DNA of 64,000 nt from Halorubrum ezzemoulense DSM 17463 (GCF_002114285.1 NZ_NEDJ01000004.1:37326-101325), one strand, 5' to 3'. Counted from the first letter of the stretch, positions 9,252-16,009 are shown. The notes: a model not told the origin generated them from the sequence alone. A program made the numbers and translations.

Positions 9252-9469
9252 GCGGCCCGGCGATCGACCTCGAGACAACGCTCGGCGCGCGGCGAGAACC
9301 GTTCGTCCGGGAGTTGCGTGATCGGCTGCTGCTGTTGCACCGTCGAAGCTCCCTCGACATCGAGGCGCCGGTGTTCCCTGGAGCAAGCTACGGCCCGTGT
9401 TACCTCCCCGATCGGACGGGCAACAGCGAGGACGTCGGCGCCCGTGACAACGACTACGAGATCAGGTGA
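9248..9469 (+). CDS. small hypothetical protein, last gene of the coupled operon
   Basis: The 73-aa product begins MSGPAIDLETTLGARREPFVREL and contains an amphipathic helix (VRELRDRLLLLHRRSS) followed by PVFPGASYGPCYLPDR. Its ATG overlaps the stop of the long decayed gene, which supports both genes. The fairly ordered sequence suggests it is real. The role is unknown. Confidence 0.6.
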   Translation: MSGPAIDLETTLGARREPFVRELRDRLLLLHRRSSLDIEAPVFPGASYGPCYLPDRTGNSEDVGARDNDYEIR

Positions 9470-9629
9470 AAATGGTCCCTAAAGGGTTGTGTAACCGTCG
9501 ATATCCATTCTTTCACCAGTATCGTGAAACAGTACTTTTAGTATGGGGATCTATGAATGTGTCGACCGATCGGCGATGTTCGATCCGTCATAACCCGCAT
9601 GTGTTTATGGCCTGATCCTTCGAGTGCCG
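9470..9629 (+). promoter_or_regulatory. intergenic promoter region with short inverted repeat
   Basis: TTTCAC and GTGAAA (9511-9516 and 9524-9529) form a 6-bp inverted repeat. An AT-rich run follows at 9533-9545 (CTTTTAGTAT). This could drive the gene starting near 9630. Confidence 0.3.
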
Positions 9630-10283
9630 ATGAACGGCAAGCACACAGCTGAGACAGTCGAAAAGTACGCGGCCCGGAAGTCCCTCACACGGACTATGCG
9701 GGAGATGTCGAAAGAACCGCACACCGTATCGCACGTTACCGGATCGGAAATTACCACGACCGCGCTCGAAGACGATGGAGTCGATCACATCGAGAGTCTG
9801 CTTGAGAGGACAGAGGTGTGGCGGATCGAACCCTGCCTCAACGATATCACGGCGGCCGTCGAGATCGCTGAGACGGTCGTCGCTCATCCAGACACGATCA
9901 ACACGGAGGTGCGGATCTGCTACGCAGACGATGACACGATCCGCGACCTCCAGCTCTTGGAGACGGACGGCTCACAGAGAGAGGCATATGAGACTGCCGT
10001 CGCACAGTTCATCTCCGTGTTCACCGAGCACGCGGAGGGGGAGTCACTCAGTATTGACGAGCTGTCCGACGGCCTGAATCGCTGGTATTCGAACTTGACT
10101 GGCAACTCAATCGGTCCGTCGTGGATTAGTCGATCGCTTCTAAGTCTCGATATCGAGGTGAGCGACCTTGCGATCTCCGATCGGCGTTGGGCCGACGGTG
10201 CCCAGATATTGACGTCCGTCCGGCGCCCAACAGGAGATTCTGAACCTCTCGACGCGGCGGCTATATATGTACGACAGGGATGA
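9630..10283 (+). CDS. hypothetical protein sharing a C-terminal pattern with the 572-2938 product
   Basis: The 217-aa product starts at ATG 9630. An in-frame GTG at 9624 would add two residues. The first 35 residues are basic (KYAARKSLTRTMREMSKEPH), and the rest is acidic. Residues about 135-185 (FISVFTEHAEGESLSIDELSDGLNRWY...WISRSLLSL) have the same spacing of hydrophobic, Trp and Arg residues as the C-terminal domain of the large protein at 572-2938. That suggests a common primase-associated or DNA-binding module. No enzyme motif is visible. Confidence 0.6.
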   Translation: MNGKHTAETVEKYAARKSLTRTMREMSKEPHTVSHVTGSEITTTALEDDGVDHIESLLERTEVWRIEPCLNDITAAVEIAETVVAHPDTINTEVRICYADDDTIRDLQLLETDGSQREAYETAVAQFISVFTEHAEGESLSIDELSDGLNRWYSNLTGNSIGPSWISRSLLSLDIEVSDLAISDRRWADGAQILTSVRRPTGDSEPLDAAAIYVRQG

Positions 10284-10291
10284 CCCTATCT

Positions 10292-10831
10292 TCAGTACCG
10301 ATCGAGAAACGCAGCGAATTCGCGGGCCGGCGATCGGAATCCCGCCTCGTCGATCCAGCGTTTGAAGTGCGTATCTGCGGTCTCCGCATCGAGGTCGCCT
10401 GACTCGATGGCCCGGATGAGAACGCCGATCGACCCGGTCACCGCCACTTCGCGTCGGCTCGCGATCTCGCGTGCGTCGCCATCGTCGGTGACTATCGTGC
10501 CGTCGCTCGCGTCGGCGACCGCCAGCGCTTGCGTCTCTCCCGGATCGAGGGTCTCACGCAGTTCCGCTTCGATACGCGCCGCCGCGAGTGACGGCGCAAC
10601 GACCGGGACGGTTGCGTCGAGGGCCGTGAGGGCCGTGTCGAGATACGGGTGCGTTTCGACCCCCGATGCGAGCTCTCGTTCGACGGCAGCAACGGTGACG
10701 ACGCGGGGAAGGCTCGCGAGGAGGTCGAGTTTCCATCGACGCTGCGTATCACCTCGCTCCCAGCTGAACAGGCGCAGGCGGCGGCAGTAAATCGCGCTGA
10801 ACAGTGGGAACAGGGCGATGATATCCCACAC
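10292..10831 (-). CDS. PIN-domain protein with damaged N-terminus
   Basis: From about residue 34 the 179-aa frame is a normal PIN domain of the DUF3368 type: KLDLLASLPRVVT, VERELASG, ALAVADASDGTIVTDDGDAREIA and VTGSIGVLIRAIESGDLD, with the later acidic residues present. PIN proteins should begin with a short strand carrying the first catalytic Asp (DxN/S). Instead the first 33 residues (FSWERGDTQRRW) look unrelated and are antisense to the next gene. The true start therefore seems to have been removed by a deletion ending near 10732. It was probably a VapC-like RNase toxin and is now likely inactive. Confidence 0.6.
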   Translation of the reverse strand: MWDIIALFPLFSAIYCRRLRLFSWERGDTQRRWKLDLLASLPRVVTVAAVERELASGVETHPYLDTALTALDATVPVVAPSLAAARIEAELRETLDPGETQALAVADASDGTIVTDDGDAREIASRREVAVTGSIGVLIRAIESGDLDAETADTHFKRWIDEAGFRSPAREFAAFLDRY

Positions 10832-11128
10832 GTCGTCAACTTCGAAGATCGTGCTCGGCTTCGTCAGCTTCTCACGGATCGGCAGATGGAGCTACTCGAA
10901 GAGGTGATGGAGCGACCACCGGAGAGCATCCGTTCACCGGCCGACCGACTCGATCGTGACGTACACGATGTTCACGACGATCTCAACCTGCTGGCTGAGT
11001 ACGACATCATCCACTTCGAAGAGGGGGGTCGTGCGAAGAAACCGTATGTCCCGTACGACACGGTCCGGCTTGAGTTTGAGTTTGGCCTGCCGCGCGATGA
11101 AGGGTCAGGCTCGGCCGCATCCGCGTGA
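10649..11128 (+). CDS. HTH DNA-binding protein (HVO_A0114-like) with lost natural start
   Basis: From residue 31 (STLRITSLPAEQ) the protein matches a small haloarchaeal winged-helix family: VVNFEDRARLRQLLTDRQMELLEEVMERPPESI, then RDVHDVHDDLNLLAEYDIIHFEEGGRAKKPYVPYD. In that family the protein starts at the STLRI segment, but here no ATG stands there. The only upstream start is GTG 10649, inside the antisense PIN gene. The join near 10732 is probably a deletion scar. It would be a transcription regulator or antitoxin, and whether it is translated is uncertain. Confidence 0.6.
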   Translation: MRFDPRCELSFDGSNGDDAGKAREEVEFPSTLRITSLPAEQAQAAAVNRAEQWEQGDDIPHVVNFEDRARLRQLLTDRQMELLEEVMERPPESIRSPADRLDRDVHDVHDDLNLLAEYDIIHFEEGGRAKKPYVPYDTVRLEFEFGLPRDEGSGSAASA

Positions 11129-11217
11129 GCTGTAAGTTGTTTCAGGAGATATCCTCTGAGAGTCCTGTTTATAAGCCCGATGGGGGTAGCGGGCTGACAA
11201 GAAAATCTCGCTATGTG

Positions 11218-11502
11218 ATGAGCGACCATACAGAACAGACGCCGGACAGCGGCGTCAACAATGAAAAGCAAGATGACGAACCGTTCGCGATCGAGTACAC
11301 GCCTACACGCGCAGGTCGATGTCGAACACGATTTGAACCACGCTCGGACGGCCCGGGCTGGTGGCGGATCGAAGACAAGTGGACCGGCTGTACGTGGCGG
11401 CCGGTCGGCCGTGAACCAGTTGAGGATATCTGTCTCCACGACGGACGGGTCAGCGATCTGGGGGGTTCGAGTGAAGCAACTACAGACCGTCGTGATGAGT
11501 GA
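11218..11502 (+). CDS. conserved haloarchaeal small protein
   Basis: The 94-aa product from ATG 11218 has a disordered acidic start and then a compact core: FAIEYTPTRAGRCRTRFEPRSDGPGWWRIEDKWTGCTWRPVGREPVEDICLHD. The Trp- and Cys-containing core recurs in haloarchaeal genomes, as I remember it, but has no known function. The frame is open further upstream to 11125, but the N-terminal extension is unlike the core and the ATG is preferred. It overlaps the next gene by 9 bases, so the two are probably co-transcribed. Confidence 0.65.
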   Translation: MSDHTEQTPDSGVNNEKQDDEPFAIEYTPTRAGRCRTRFEPRSDGPGWWRIEDKWTGCTWRPVGREPVEDICLHDGRVSDLGGSSEATTDRRDE

Positions 11503-11703
11503 CGAGACGTACGACGGACCCGGCGAGGGGTCGGAACTCTCACTGCTCCGCGATGATGACGTGTTCTACTTGCTGAGCCATCATCGCAAGCGGGCCGTCT
11601 TGTTGCTACTTGCGGCTGCCCCGCATTCGCGGGTTCATCTACAACAAGTGGCCCAGACGCTCACCGCGCTTGAGGAGGACTGTACACTAGATCAGGTGAA
11701 CCG
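11494..11703 (+). pseudogene. DUF7344-like small regulator truncated by the IS200/IS605 element
   Basis: ATG 11494 overlaps the upstream stop. The 70 codons before the element read DDDVFYLLSHHRKRAVLLLLAAAPHSRVHLQQVAQTLTALEED, the N-terminal half of a haloarchaeal winged-helix family (DUF7344-like). The frame then runs into the end hairpin of the insertion sequence at 11704. I could not find the other half beyond 13630, so part of the gene was also lost. Confidence 0.55.
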
Positions 11704-11724
11704 CCTCGGCGTCAAGCCCCGAGG
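11704..11724 (+). repeat. end hairpin of the IS200/IS605 element, tnpB side
   Basis: CCTCGGCG, TCAAG and CCCCGAGG form a stem with one mismatch. The copy at 13610-13630 differs by a single base. TnpA would recognise such a hairpin. Confidence 0.75.
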
Positions 11725-11850
11725 CTTCCCGTGGGTCAGTCGGACACTCCCACGACACCATCGGTCTGATACCCTCTAGCGGTGTCGTGGGTCACGGTCG
11801 GGGCGTCCACGGCCCCCGATGCCTGCCGTCGCACCGTCCGAACAACGGGA
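11704..11850 (-). ncRNA. putative TnpB guide RNA (omega RNA) region
   Basis: In IS605 elements the guide RNA covers the 3' end of tnpB and the adjacent element end. Here a strong inverted repeat (CCCACGACACC at 11749-11759 with GGTGTCGTGGG at 11782-11792) lies in the last codons of tnpB and just inside its end, followed by the terminal hairpin. The extent is inferred, and no transcript is seen in sequence alone. Confidence 0.35.
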
Positions 11851-13010
11851 AGGCTGTTGAGAGCAGGCACATTCCAATCGAGTTTCTTGCTGCCTTTCAC
11901 GGCGATATTGACGCTTGCACCACGGTCGCTGTGGTCTTGATGTTCACAGTCCTTGCACTTGAACCGCTTCTTATTGCGGTTCGCACGCTCCGTGTGTCCG
12001 CACATCGGACACCGCTGGCTCGTGTACCCGGGGTTAATCCACGCGGTCGGAATGCCTCCGAAAGCCGCCTTGTACGACGTATAGAACTGGAGAGCGCGGA
12101 AGGGGAGGTGATGCAAGCGTCGGTTCATTCGCGTGCCGTAGTCGATACTGTCGCGCATCTCTTTGAGGTCTTCAAAGACGATACACGGTTTCTCGAACTG
12201 ACGGCTCCACTCCACGATATGCTGAGACACCTTGTGGAGTCGATCGCGGACAAACCGTTCTTCGCGCCCTTTGAGGGTGTCGTGGATGCTGTCTTTCCCC
12301 GCGTTCTGCACACGCTTCCGCATCGTGAAGTAGCGGTGACGCTCGAACTTGATTTCGGGGAAGCTGATGACCAACGTGTCCTCAACGCCATCTTCGGACA
12401 GAGCGGTGAGGGCTACGTTGTCCTCGTTCACGTCCACACCGACGACCGTCCGCGAGTCCTGCTTGCCTCGAACGGTCTGTTCGGTGTTGGTGACGTTGAC
12501 GTGCAACTCAGGGGTATCGTTGTGGAACAGGGCTTCAGCCGTCCCAATCTTCCACTCGTCGCTTTCGAGTGCGGTCTGGAGAATGTCGAGGTTGGCGTCA
12601 CTTCCTTTGAGGACGCCCCTGACGTGGTTGTACGGCTTCGCGCTGATGCGGAACACCACGTCACCGCCATCGGTGAGCGACAGATTGTACCCTTCCTCGT
12701 AGTTCGCACGAAGCGGGTACGCACCGTCCTTGGTGTGACTTGGCTGGCCGAAGTCGTCGTACTCGTAGTAGTTCTCCATCGCTCCGAGTGCTTTGGCGAC
12801 GACGCGCTGAGTCGTGTTCTTCACGAGGTTAGCGTCGTCGGCTACTCGGTCGGGAATGGTGTCCCAGTCCACGCCATCTTTGGCGAGTCGGATAGTTTCG
12901 TTGTATACTGAGCGGGCTTCGAGGGTGGCATCGTATAGCAGGCCCCCGTTGTCACTCTGGATGTCGAGTTGGAAGTCCAGCGTCTTGACGAGGGCCTGTG
13001 CGTCGGTCAT
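11736..13010 (-). CDS. tnpB: TnpB RNA-guided nuclease of an IS200/IS605 element
   Basis: The 424-aa product is full length for TnpB. The RuvC-like triad is intact: Asp193 (VGVDVNED), Glu280 (IVFEDLKEM) and Asp362 (SDRGASVNIA). A zinc ribbon is formed by Cys334, Cys337, Cys352 and Cys355 (CPMCGH and CKDC). TnpB proteins are OMEGA-type RNA-guided DNA nucleases that favour retention of their element. The ATG overlaps the stop of the small RHH gene upstream as ATGA, so the two are translated together. The gene is divergent from tnpA. Confidence 0.93.
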   Translation of the reverse strand: MTDAQALVKTLDFQLDIQSDNGGLLYDATLEARSVYNETIRLAKDGVDWDTIPDRVADDANLVKNTTQRVVAKALGAMENYYEYDDFGQPSHTKDGAYPLRANYEEGYNLSLTDGGDVVFRISAKPYNHVRGVLKGSDANLDILQTALESDEWKIGTAEALFHNDTPELHVNVTNTEQTVRGKQDSRTVVGVDVNEDNVALTALSEDGVEDTLVISFPEIKFERHRYFTMRKRVQNAGKDSIHDTLKGREERFVRDRLHKVSQHIVEWSRQFEKPCIVFEDLKEMRDSIDYGTRMNRRLHHLPFRALQFYTSYKAAFGGIPTAWINPGYTSQRCPMCGHTERANRNKKRFKCKDCEHQDHSDRGASVNIAVKGSKKLDWNVPALNSLPVVRTVRRQASGAVDAPTVTHDTARGYQTDGVVGVSD

Positions 13011-13144
13011 CCTCCGGATTCGTCGAGCCAGTCGTTGACGAGTCCGCGCACTACGTCGGACTTGGTTTCGTCAACCTCGATGCACTTCTTCGAGAACTCC
13101 TTGTACACATCGTCCTCGAAGTCCACGGACAGTCGTTTCGTCAT
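13007..13144 (-). CDS. 45-aa ribbon-helix-helix protein inside the IS element
   Basis: Reading down from ATG 13144 gives MTKRLSVDFEDDVYKEFSK, then CIEVDETKSDVVRGLVNDW, ending ESGG. It has a short strand with alternating residues followed by two helices, the ribbon-helix-helix (CopG/Arc-like) pattern. Its TGA overlaps the ATG of tnpB, and it lies between tnpB and the divergent tnpA promoter. It probably dimerises on DNA there and represses the transposition genes. The family assignment rests on the pattern alone, but the coupling to tnpB is clear. Confidence 0.7.
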   Translation of the reverse strand: MTKRLSVDFEDDVYKEFSKKCIEVDETKSDVVRGLVNDWLDESGG

Positions 13145-13191
13145 CTCACACTCTTACTGAAATACTTAATTCTTGTCCAAGTACTGTCTGT

Positions 13192-13590
13192 ATGGGTGAG
13201 AAGCGGTCTAACCACACGGTGTACAACGTCAACTACCACTTCGTGTGGTGGCCGAAGTACCGCCACGCGATACTCGCACCAATCGAGAAATCGCTGGAAG
13301 CAAGTTTCCGCGACGTGTGCGACGAATACGGCTACGAGATACTGTCGCTACACATCTCGCCCGACCACGTACATCTGTTTGTCTCCGCTCACCCGAAGCA
13401 CTCACCGAGCGAGATTGTACGGACGGTCAAAAGCATCACAGCGCGGGAGATGTGGGAACAGCACGAAGCGTTCTTGGAAGACTACCTGTGGGGCGGTGGA
13501 TTCTGGGAGGAATCGTACTACGTTGGGACGGCAGGCGATGTTTCGACCGGCACTATTGAACAGTATATCGAGCGAACGGAACACGTTTAG
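13192..13590 (+). CDS. tnpA: TnpA, Y1-type HUH transposase of an IS200/IS605 element
   Basis: The 132-aa product is full length. It has the HUH motif His59-Val-His61 (SPDHVHLFV), the conserved KYRH segment near the N-terminus, and the helix EQYIER with the likely catalytic Tyr125. These single-strand transposases recognise end hairpins and move the element during replication. The start at ATG 13192 leaves a 47-base AT-rich region to the divergent RHH gene, where both promoters must lie. Confidence 0.95.
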   Translation: MGEKRSNHTVYNVNYHFVWWPKYRHAILAPIEKSLEASFRDVCDEYGYEILSLHISPDHVHLFVSAHPKHSPSEIVRTVKSITAREMWEQHEAFLEDYLWGGGFWEESYYVGTAGDVSTGTIEQYIERTEHV

Positions 13591-13609
13591 CGGAGCGTAC
13601 GGCCTTCAC

Positions 13610-13630
13610 CCTCGGGGTCAAGCCCCGAGG
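13610..13630 (+). repeat. end hairpin of the IS200/IS605 element, tnpA side
   Basis: CCTCGGGG, loop TCAAG and CCCCGAGG form a perfect 8-bp stem 19 bases after the tnpA stop. It is the near-identical partner of the hairpin at 11704-11724. Confidence 0.75.
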
Positions 13631-13682
13631 CACTCGGCCTGCTCCGCCTGTAGACGGCCGTCAGTTCGTAATCGGTGGCGGC

Positions 13683-13808
13683 CTACTCTCCAGAAGGATT
13701 TTCATCGCGATCGTCCGAGAGGCGCTCCCAGATCTCAGTACAGCCCGCTCCATCAGGAATGTCTGCGAGGTGAGCGTCGTCGTCTTCAGAGGGCGTATGG
13801 TTACTCAT
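13683..13808 (-). CDS. 41-aa conserved haloarchaeal protein divergent from trmB
   Basis: From ATG 13808 the product reads MSNHTPSEDDDAHLADIPDGAGCTEIWERLSDDR. The core DIPDGAGCTEIWERLS is one I recall from several very short haloarchaeal proteins of unknown role. Longer antisense frames exist but carry unrelated Arg-rich sequence. Its start codon lies inside the palindrome 13800-13820, so a protein bound there would block both its transcription and perhaps its translation start. It is divergent from the TrmB-type regulator, which suggests joint control. Confidence 0.6.
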   Translation of the reverse strand: MSNHTPSEDDDAHLADIPDGAGCTEIWERLSDDRDENPSGE

Positions 13809-13820
13809 TTTCTGAGTAAC
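13800..13820. promoter_or_regulatory. palindromic operator, copy 1 (upstream of the TrmB-type regulator)
   Basis: GTTACTCA, five bases, TGAGTAAC. The outer seven bases of each arm and the total length of 21 bp are identical to the site at 14839-14859. It lies between the small leftward gene and the trmB-like gene, covering the start codon of the former. Confidence 0.75.
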
Positions 13821-13894
13821 CGTATTAGACGGTGGCACATAATTGTTCCGGCGCCACCAGTACGTACTTACGGAACGAATGAGCACGAACATCC

Positions 13895-14770
13895 ATGGCT
13901 GATTCCGCAGACGACCTCTTTTCGTTGCTTGATCTGACGGAGTACGAGGCCGACGCCTTAGAGGAACTGCTACTGTTGGGGCGGACAACAGCGCCCGACC
14001 TCGCTGAGGCGACTGGCATCCCAAAGGCGCGGATCTACGGCGTACTCGACGCGCTCTCAGAGGCGGGGTACGTGAAGGTGATTCCGGGTCGGCCGAAACA
14101 GTACGAGCCACACGAGCCGGCAGCGATCGCTGAGCGGGCGGTCGAAAACCGTCGGCACGCATATGAGCGGTTCCGTGAGGATGTTGAGGCCGTCGAGGAA
14201 GCGTTCGTTGATGAATACACACCAGTCCGGGACCGCGGCGTTGATGAACTCAGCCCGACAGAGGACCTATTTCACGTGGTCGACGTGGGCGAGCCGAGCG
14301 AACAGGAGACGCGGCGGCTCTTTCGCGACGCAGCGGAGGCGGTGTACGTGCTTTCGAAGAGCTTTGGGTACATTGACGCGGTCCGGCCTGCGATCCGAAA
14401 TGCGGTTGACCGCGGCGTCACGGTCGACGTCCTGTTGTTACATCCCGACTCGTTGTCGCCAGACAATCGGCAACGGCAGGCCGAGATCCGTGAACTGCTC
14501 GCCAACGAGTTCCCGTCAGTTACTGTCCGCGTTAGCGACCGCATGCTGCCATGGCGGGGTACGTTCGCTGATCCGAGTCTCTCGTATGAGTCGGGCCAAG
14601 GACTGCTTATGGTCGAACAAGAAGAGGTGCCGAACCACCATCGACAGGCCGCCGTCACCGAGAACCCATCGTTCGTAGCCGGGATGTGGCAGTATTTCGA
14701 CCTACTGTGGCGCCATGAGAGCGTTCCAGCTGACCCAGACCCATCAGCCAGCGATACCGTTAGGGAGTGA
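13895..14770 (+). CDS. TrmB-family sugar-responsive transcription regulator
   Basis: The 291-aa product has an N-terminal TrmB winged helix (residues about 10-75: LDLTEYEADALEELLLLGRTTAPDLAEATGIPKARIYGVLDALSEAGYVKV), a coiled linker (RRHAYERFREDVEAVEEAF) and a C-terminal effector domain of the phospholipase-D-like type usual in TrmB proteins. The family senses sugars and controls sugar transport or metabolism. The same 21-bp palindrome lies upstream of this gene and upstream of the epimerase operon 91 bases downstream. It therefore probably regulates itself and the nucleotide-sugar genes. Confidence 0.85.
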   Translation: MADSADDLFSLLDLTEYEADALEELLLLGRTTAPDLAEATGIPKARIYGVLDALSEAGYVKVIPGRPKQYEPHEPAAIAERAVENRRHAYERFREDVEAVEEAFVDEYTPVRDRGVDELSPTEDLFHVVDVGEPSEQETRRLFRDAAEAVYVLSKSFGYIDAVRPAIRNAVDRGVTVDVLLLHPDSLSPDNRQRQAEIRELLANEFPSVTVRVSDRMLPWRGTFADPSLSYESGQGLLMVEQEEVPNHHRQAAVTENPSFVAGMWQYFDLLWRHESVPADPDPSASDTVRE

Positions 14771-14838
14771 GGCGACCGCCGCGATTCTGAATGGGGCGTT
14801 ACCAGCGAACAGGATCAACCGGAAAGCCTTTACTCGTA

Positions 14839-14859
14839 GTTACTCGACTATCGAGTAAC
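14839..14859. promoter_or_regulatory. palindromic operator, copy 2 (upstream of the epimerase operon)
   Basis: GTTACTCGA, three bases, TCGAGTAAC: a perfect 9-bp inverted repeat ending one base before the ATG at 14861. Consensus with copy 1 is GTTACTC-N7-GAGTAAC. Confidence 0.8.
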
Positions 14860-14860
14860 C

Positions 14861-16009
14861 ATGACGGTCCTACTCACCGGTGCCGATGGCTATCTCGGCT
14901 GGCCGACCGCGCTGCGACTAGCGGATCGCCTCGACGAGCGCATCCTCTGCGTCGACGACTTCTCGCGGCGCGACTGGGTCGCCGAGTCGGGGAGCGTTTC
15001 CGCGACGCGAATCGAGAGCCCCGAGGAGCGCTTCGAGCGCGTCGAGAACCTCAGCTTGGTCGAGGGCGACCTCGCTGACCGCGACTTCGTGCTCCAACTG
15101 CTGGACACCCACGAACCCGACACCGTGCTACACGCGGCCGCCCAACCCAGCGCGCCCTACTCGTCAATCAACGGCGAGCGCGCGCTGTACACCCAGCGCA
15201 ACAACGTCTCGATGACGCTGAACCTGCTTCACGGGCTCCACGAGACGGGCCTGTCGAACACACACTTCATCGAGACGACGACCACCGGTATCTACGGGGC
15301 GCCGCACTTCCCGATTCCCGAAGGCGGGCTGGAGGTCGACCGGAAGGACGGTTCTGATGAGGTGCCGTTCCCGGCGATGGGCGGCAGCTGGTACCACCAG
15401 ACGAAGTCCTTTGATGCGGCGAACATGCGGCTCGCGGAGTCCCAGTTCGACTTCCCGATGAGCGAGGTGCGGACCGCCATCGTCTACGGCACCGAGAGCG
15501 ACGAGACGCGTGCCCACGAGAGTCCGACGCGGTTCGACTTCGACTACTACTTCGGCACCGTCGTCAACCGGTTCTGCGCGCAGGCCGTCGCCGGCTACCC
15601 GATCACGGTGTACGGGAAAGGCGAACAGCGCAAGCCGATGGTGAGTCTTGAAGACGCCGTCGAAAGTCTGGTTCGGTTGGTCGAGCAGGGCCACTCCGGC
15701 GACGACGGCATCGACGTGTACAATCAGGTCACCCGGCCGATCGCGATTGTCGAACTCGCCGAGACGATCGCCGAGGTTGGTGCGGAGTTCGACCTCGACG
15801 CCGAGGTGAAACACTACGAGAACCCGCGTGAGGAGGACGAGGAACACAAGATGGAGATGGAGAACGAGCGGTTCCTCGACCTGGTCGGCGGCCAGCGGCA
15901 GGAGCTCGAAGCGGGTATCCGCGACGTGCTCGGGACGCTCGTCGAGGAGCGGGACCGGATCGCGGCCCACGAGGACCGGTTCCTGCCGGGCGTGCTGACC
16001 GATGAGTGA
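14861..16009 (+). CDS. UDP-sulfoquinovose synthase-like NAD-dependent epimerase (Agl3/SqdB-like)
   Basis: The 382-aa product begins with the Rossmann motif TGADGYLG and has the catalytic YHQTK (Tyr-x3-Lys). The segments TTTTGIYGAPHFPIPEGG and SPTRFDFDYYFGTVVNRF followed by TVYGKGEQRKPMVSLEDAVE resemble the SQD1/Agl3 branch, which makes UDP-sulfoquinovose from UDP-glucose and sulfite. A related sugar 4-epimerase or dehydratase is also possible. It is the first gene of an operon of three overlapping epimerase genes. A palindromic operator abuts its ATG. It probably supplies an activated sugar to the glycan genes to the right. Confidence 0.8.
   Translation: MTVLLTGADGYLGWPTALRLADRLDERILCVDDFSRRDWVAESGSVSATRIESPEERFERVENLSLVEGDLADRDFVLQLLDTHEPDTVLHAAAQPSAPYSSINGERALYTQRNNVSMTLNLLHGLHETGLSNTHFIETTTTGIYGAPHFPIPEGGLEVDRKDGSDEVPFPAMGGSWYHQTKSFDAANMRLAESQFDFPMSEVRTAIVYGTESDETRAHESPTRFDFDYYFGTVVNRFCAQAVAGYPITVYGKGEQRKPMVSLEDAVESLVRLVEQGHSGDDGIDVYNQVTRPIAIVELAETIAEVGAEFDLDAEVKHYENPREEDEEHKMEMENERFLDLVGGQRQELEAGIRDVLGTLVEERDRIAAHEDRFLPGVLTDE

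Larger units (their letters stand above)
11704..13630. mobile_element. IS200/IS605-family insertion sequence with tnpA, tnpB and a small RHH gene
   Basis: Divergent tnpA (plus) and tnpB (minus) lie between two copies of the same subterminal hairpin, CCTCGGxGTCAAGCCCCGAGG, at 11704-11724 and 13610-13630. The hairpin has an 8-bp stem with a 5-base loop, with one stem mismatch at the left copy. This is how IS200/IS605 elements end. The exact tips may lie a few bases beyond the hairpins. Both transposition genes keep their catalytic residues, so the element may be active. Confidence 0.85.

Noticed and set aside
8894..9469. 191-codon frame running through the end of the giant element gene
   Set aside because: Only its last 73 codons (from 9248) look real. 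The earlier part is out of phase with the coherent frame of the decayed gene.
11787..12911. 374-codon plus-strand frame inside the IS element
   Set aside because: It is antisense to tnpB, whose RuvC and zinc motifs are unmistakable, and it has no domain of its own.
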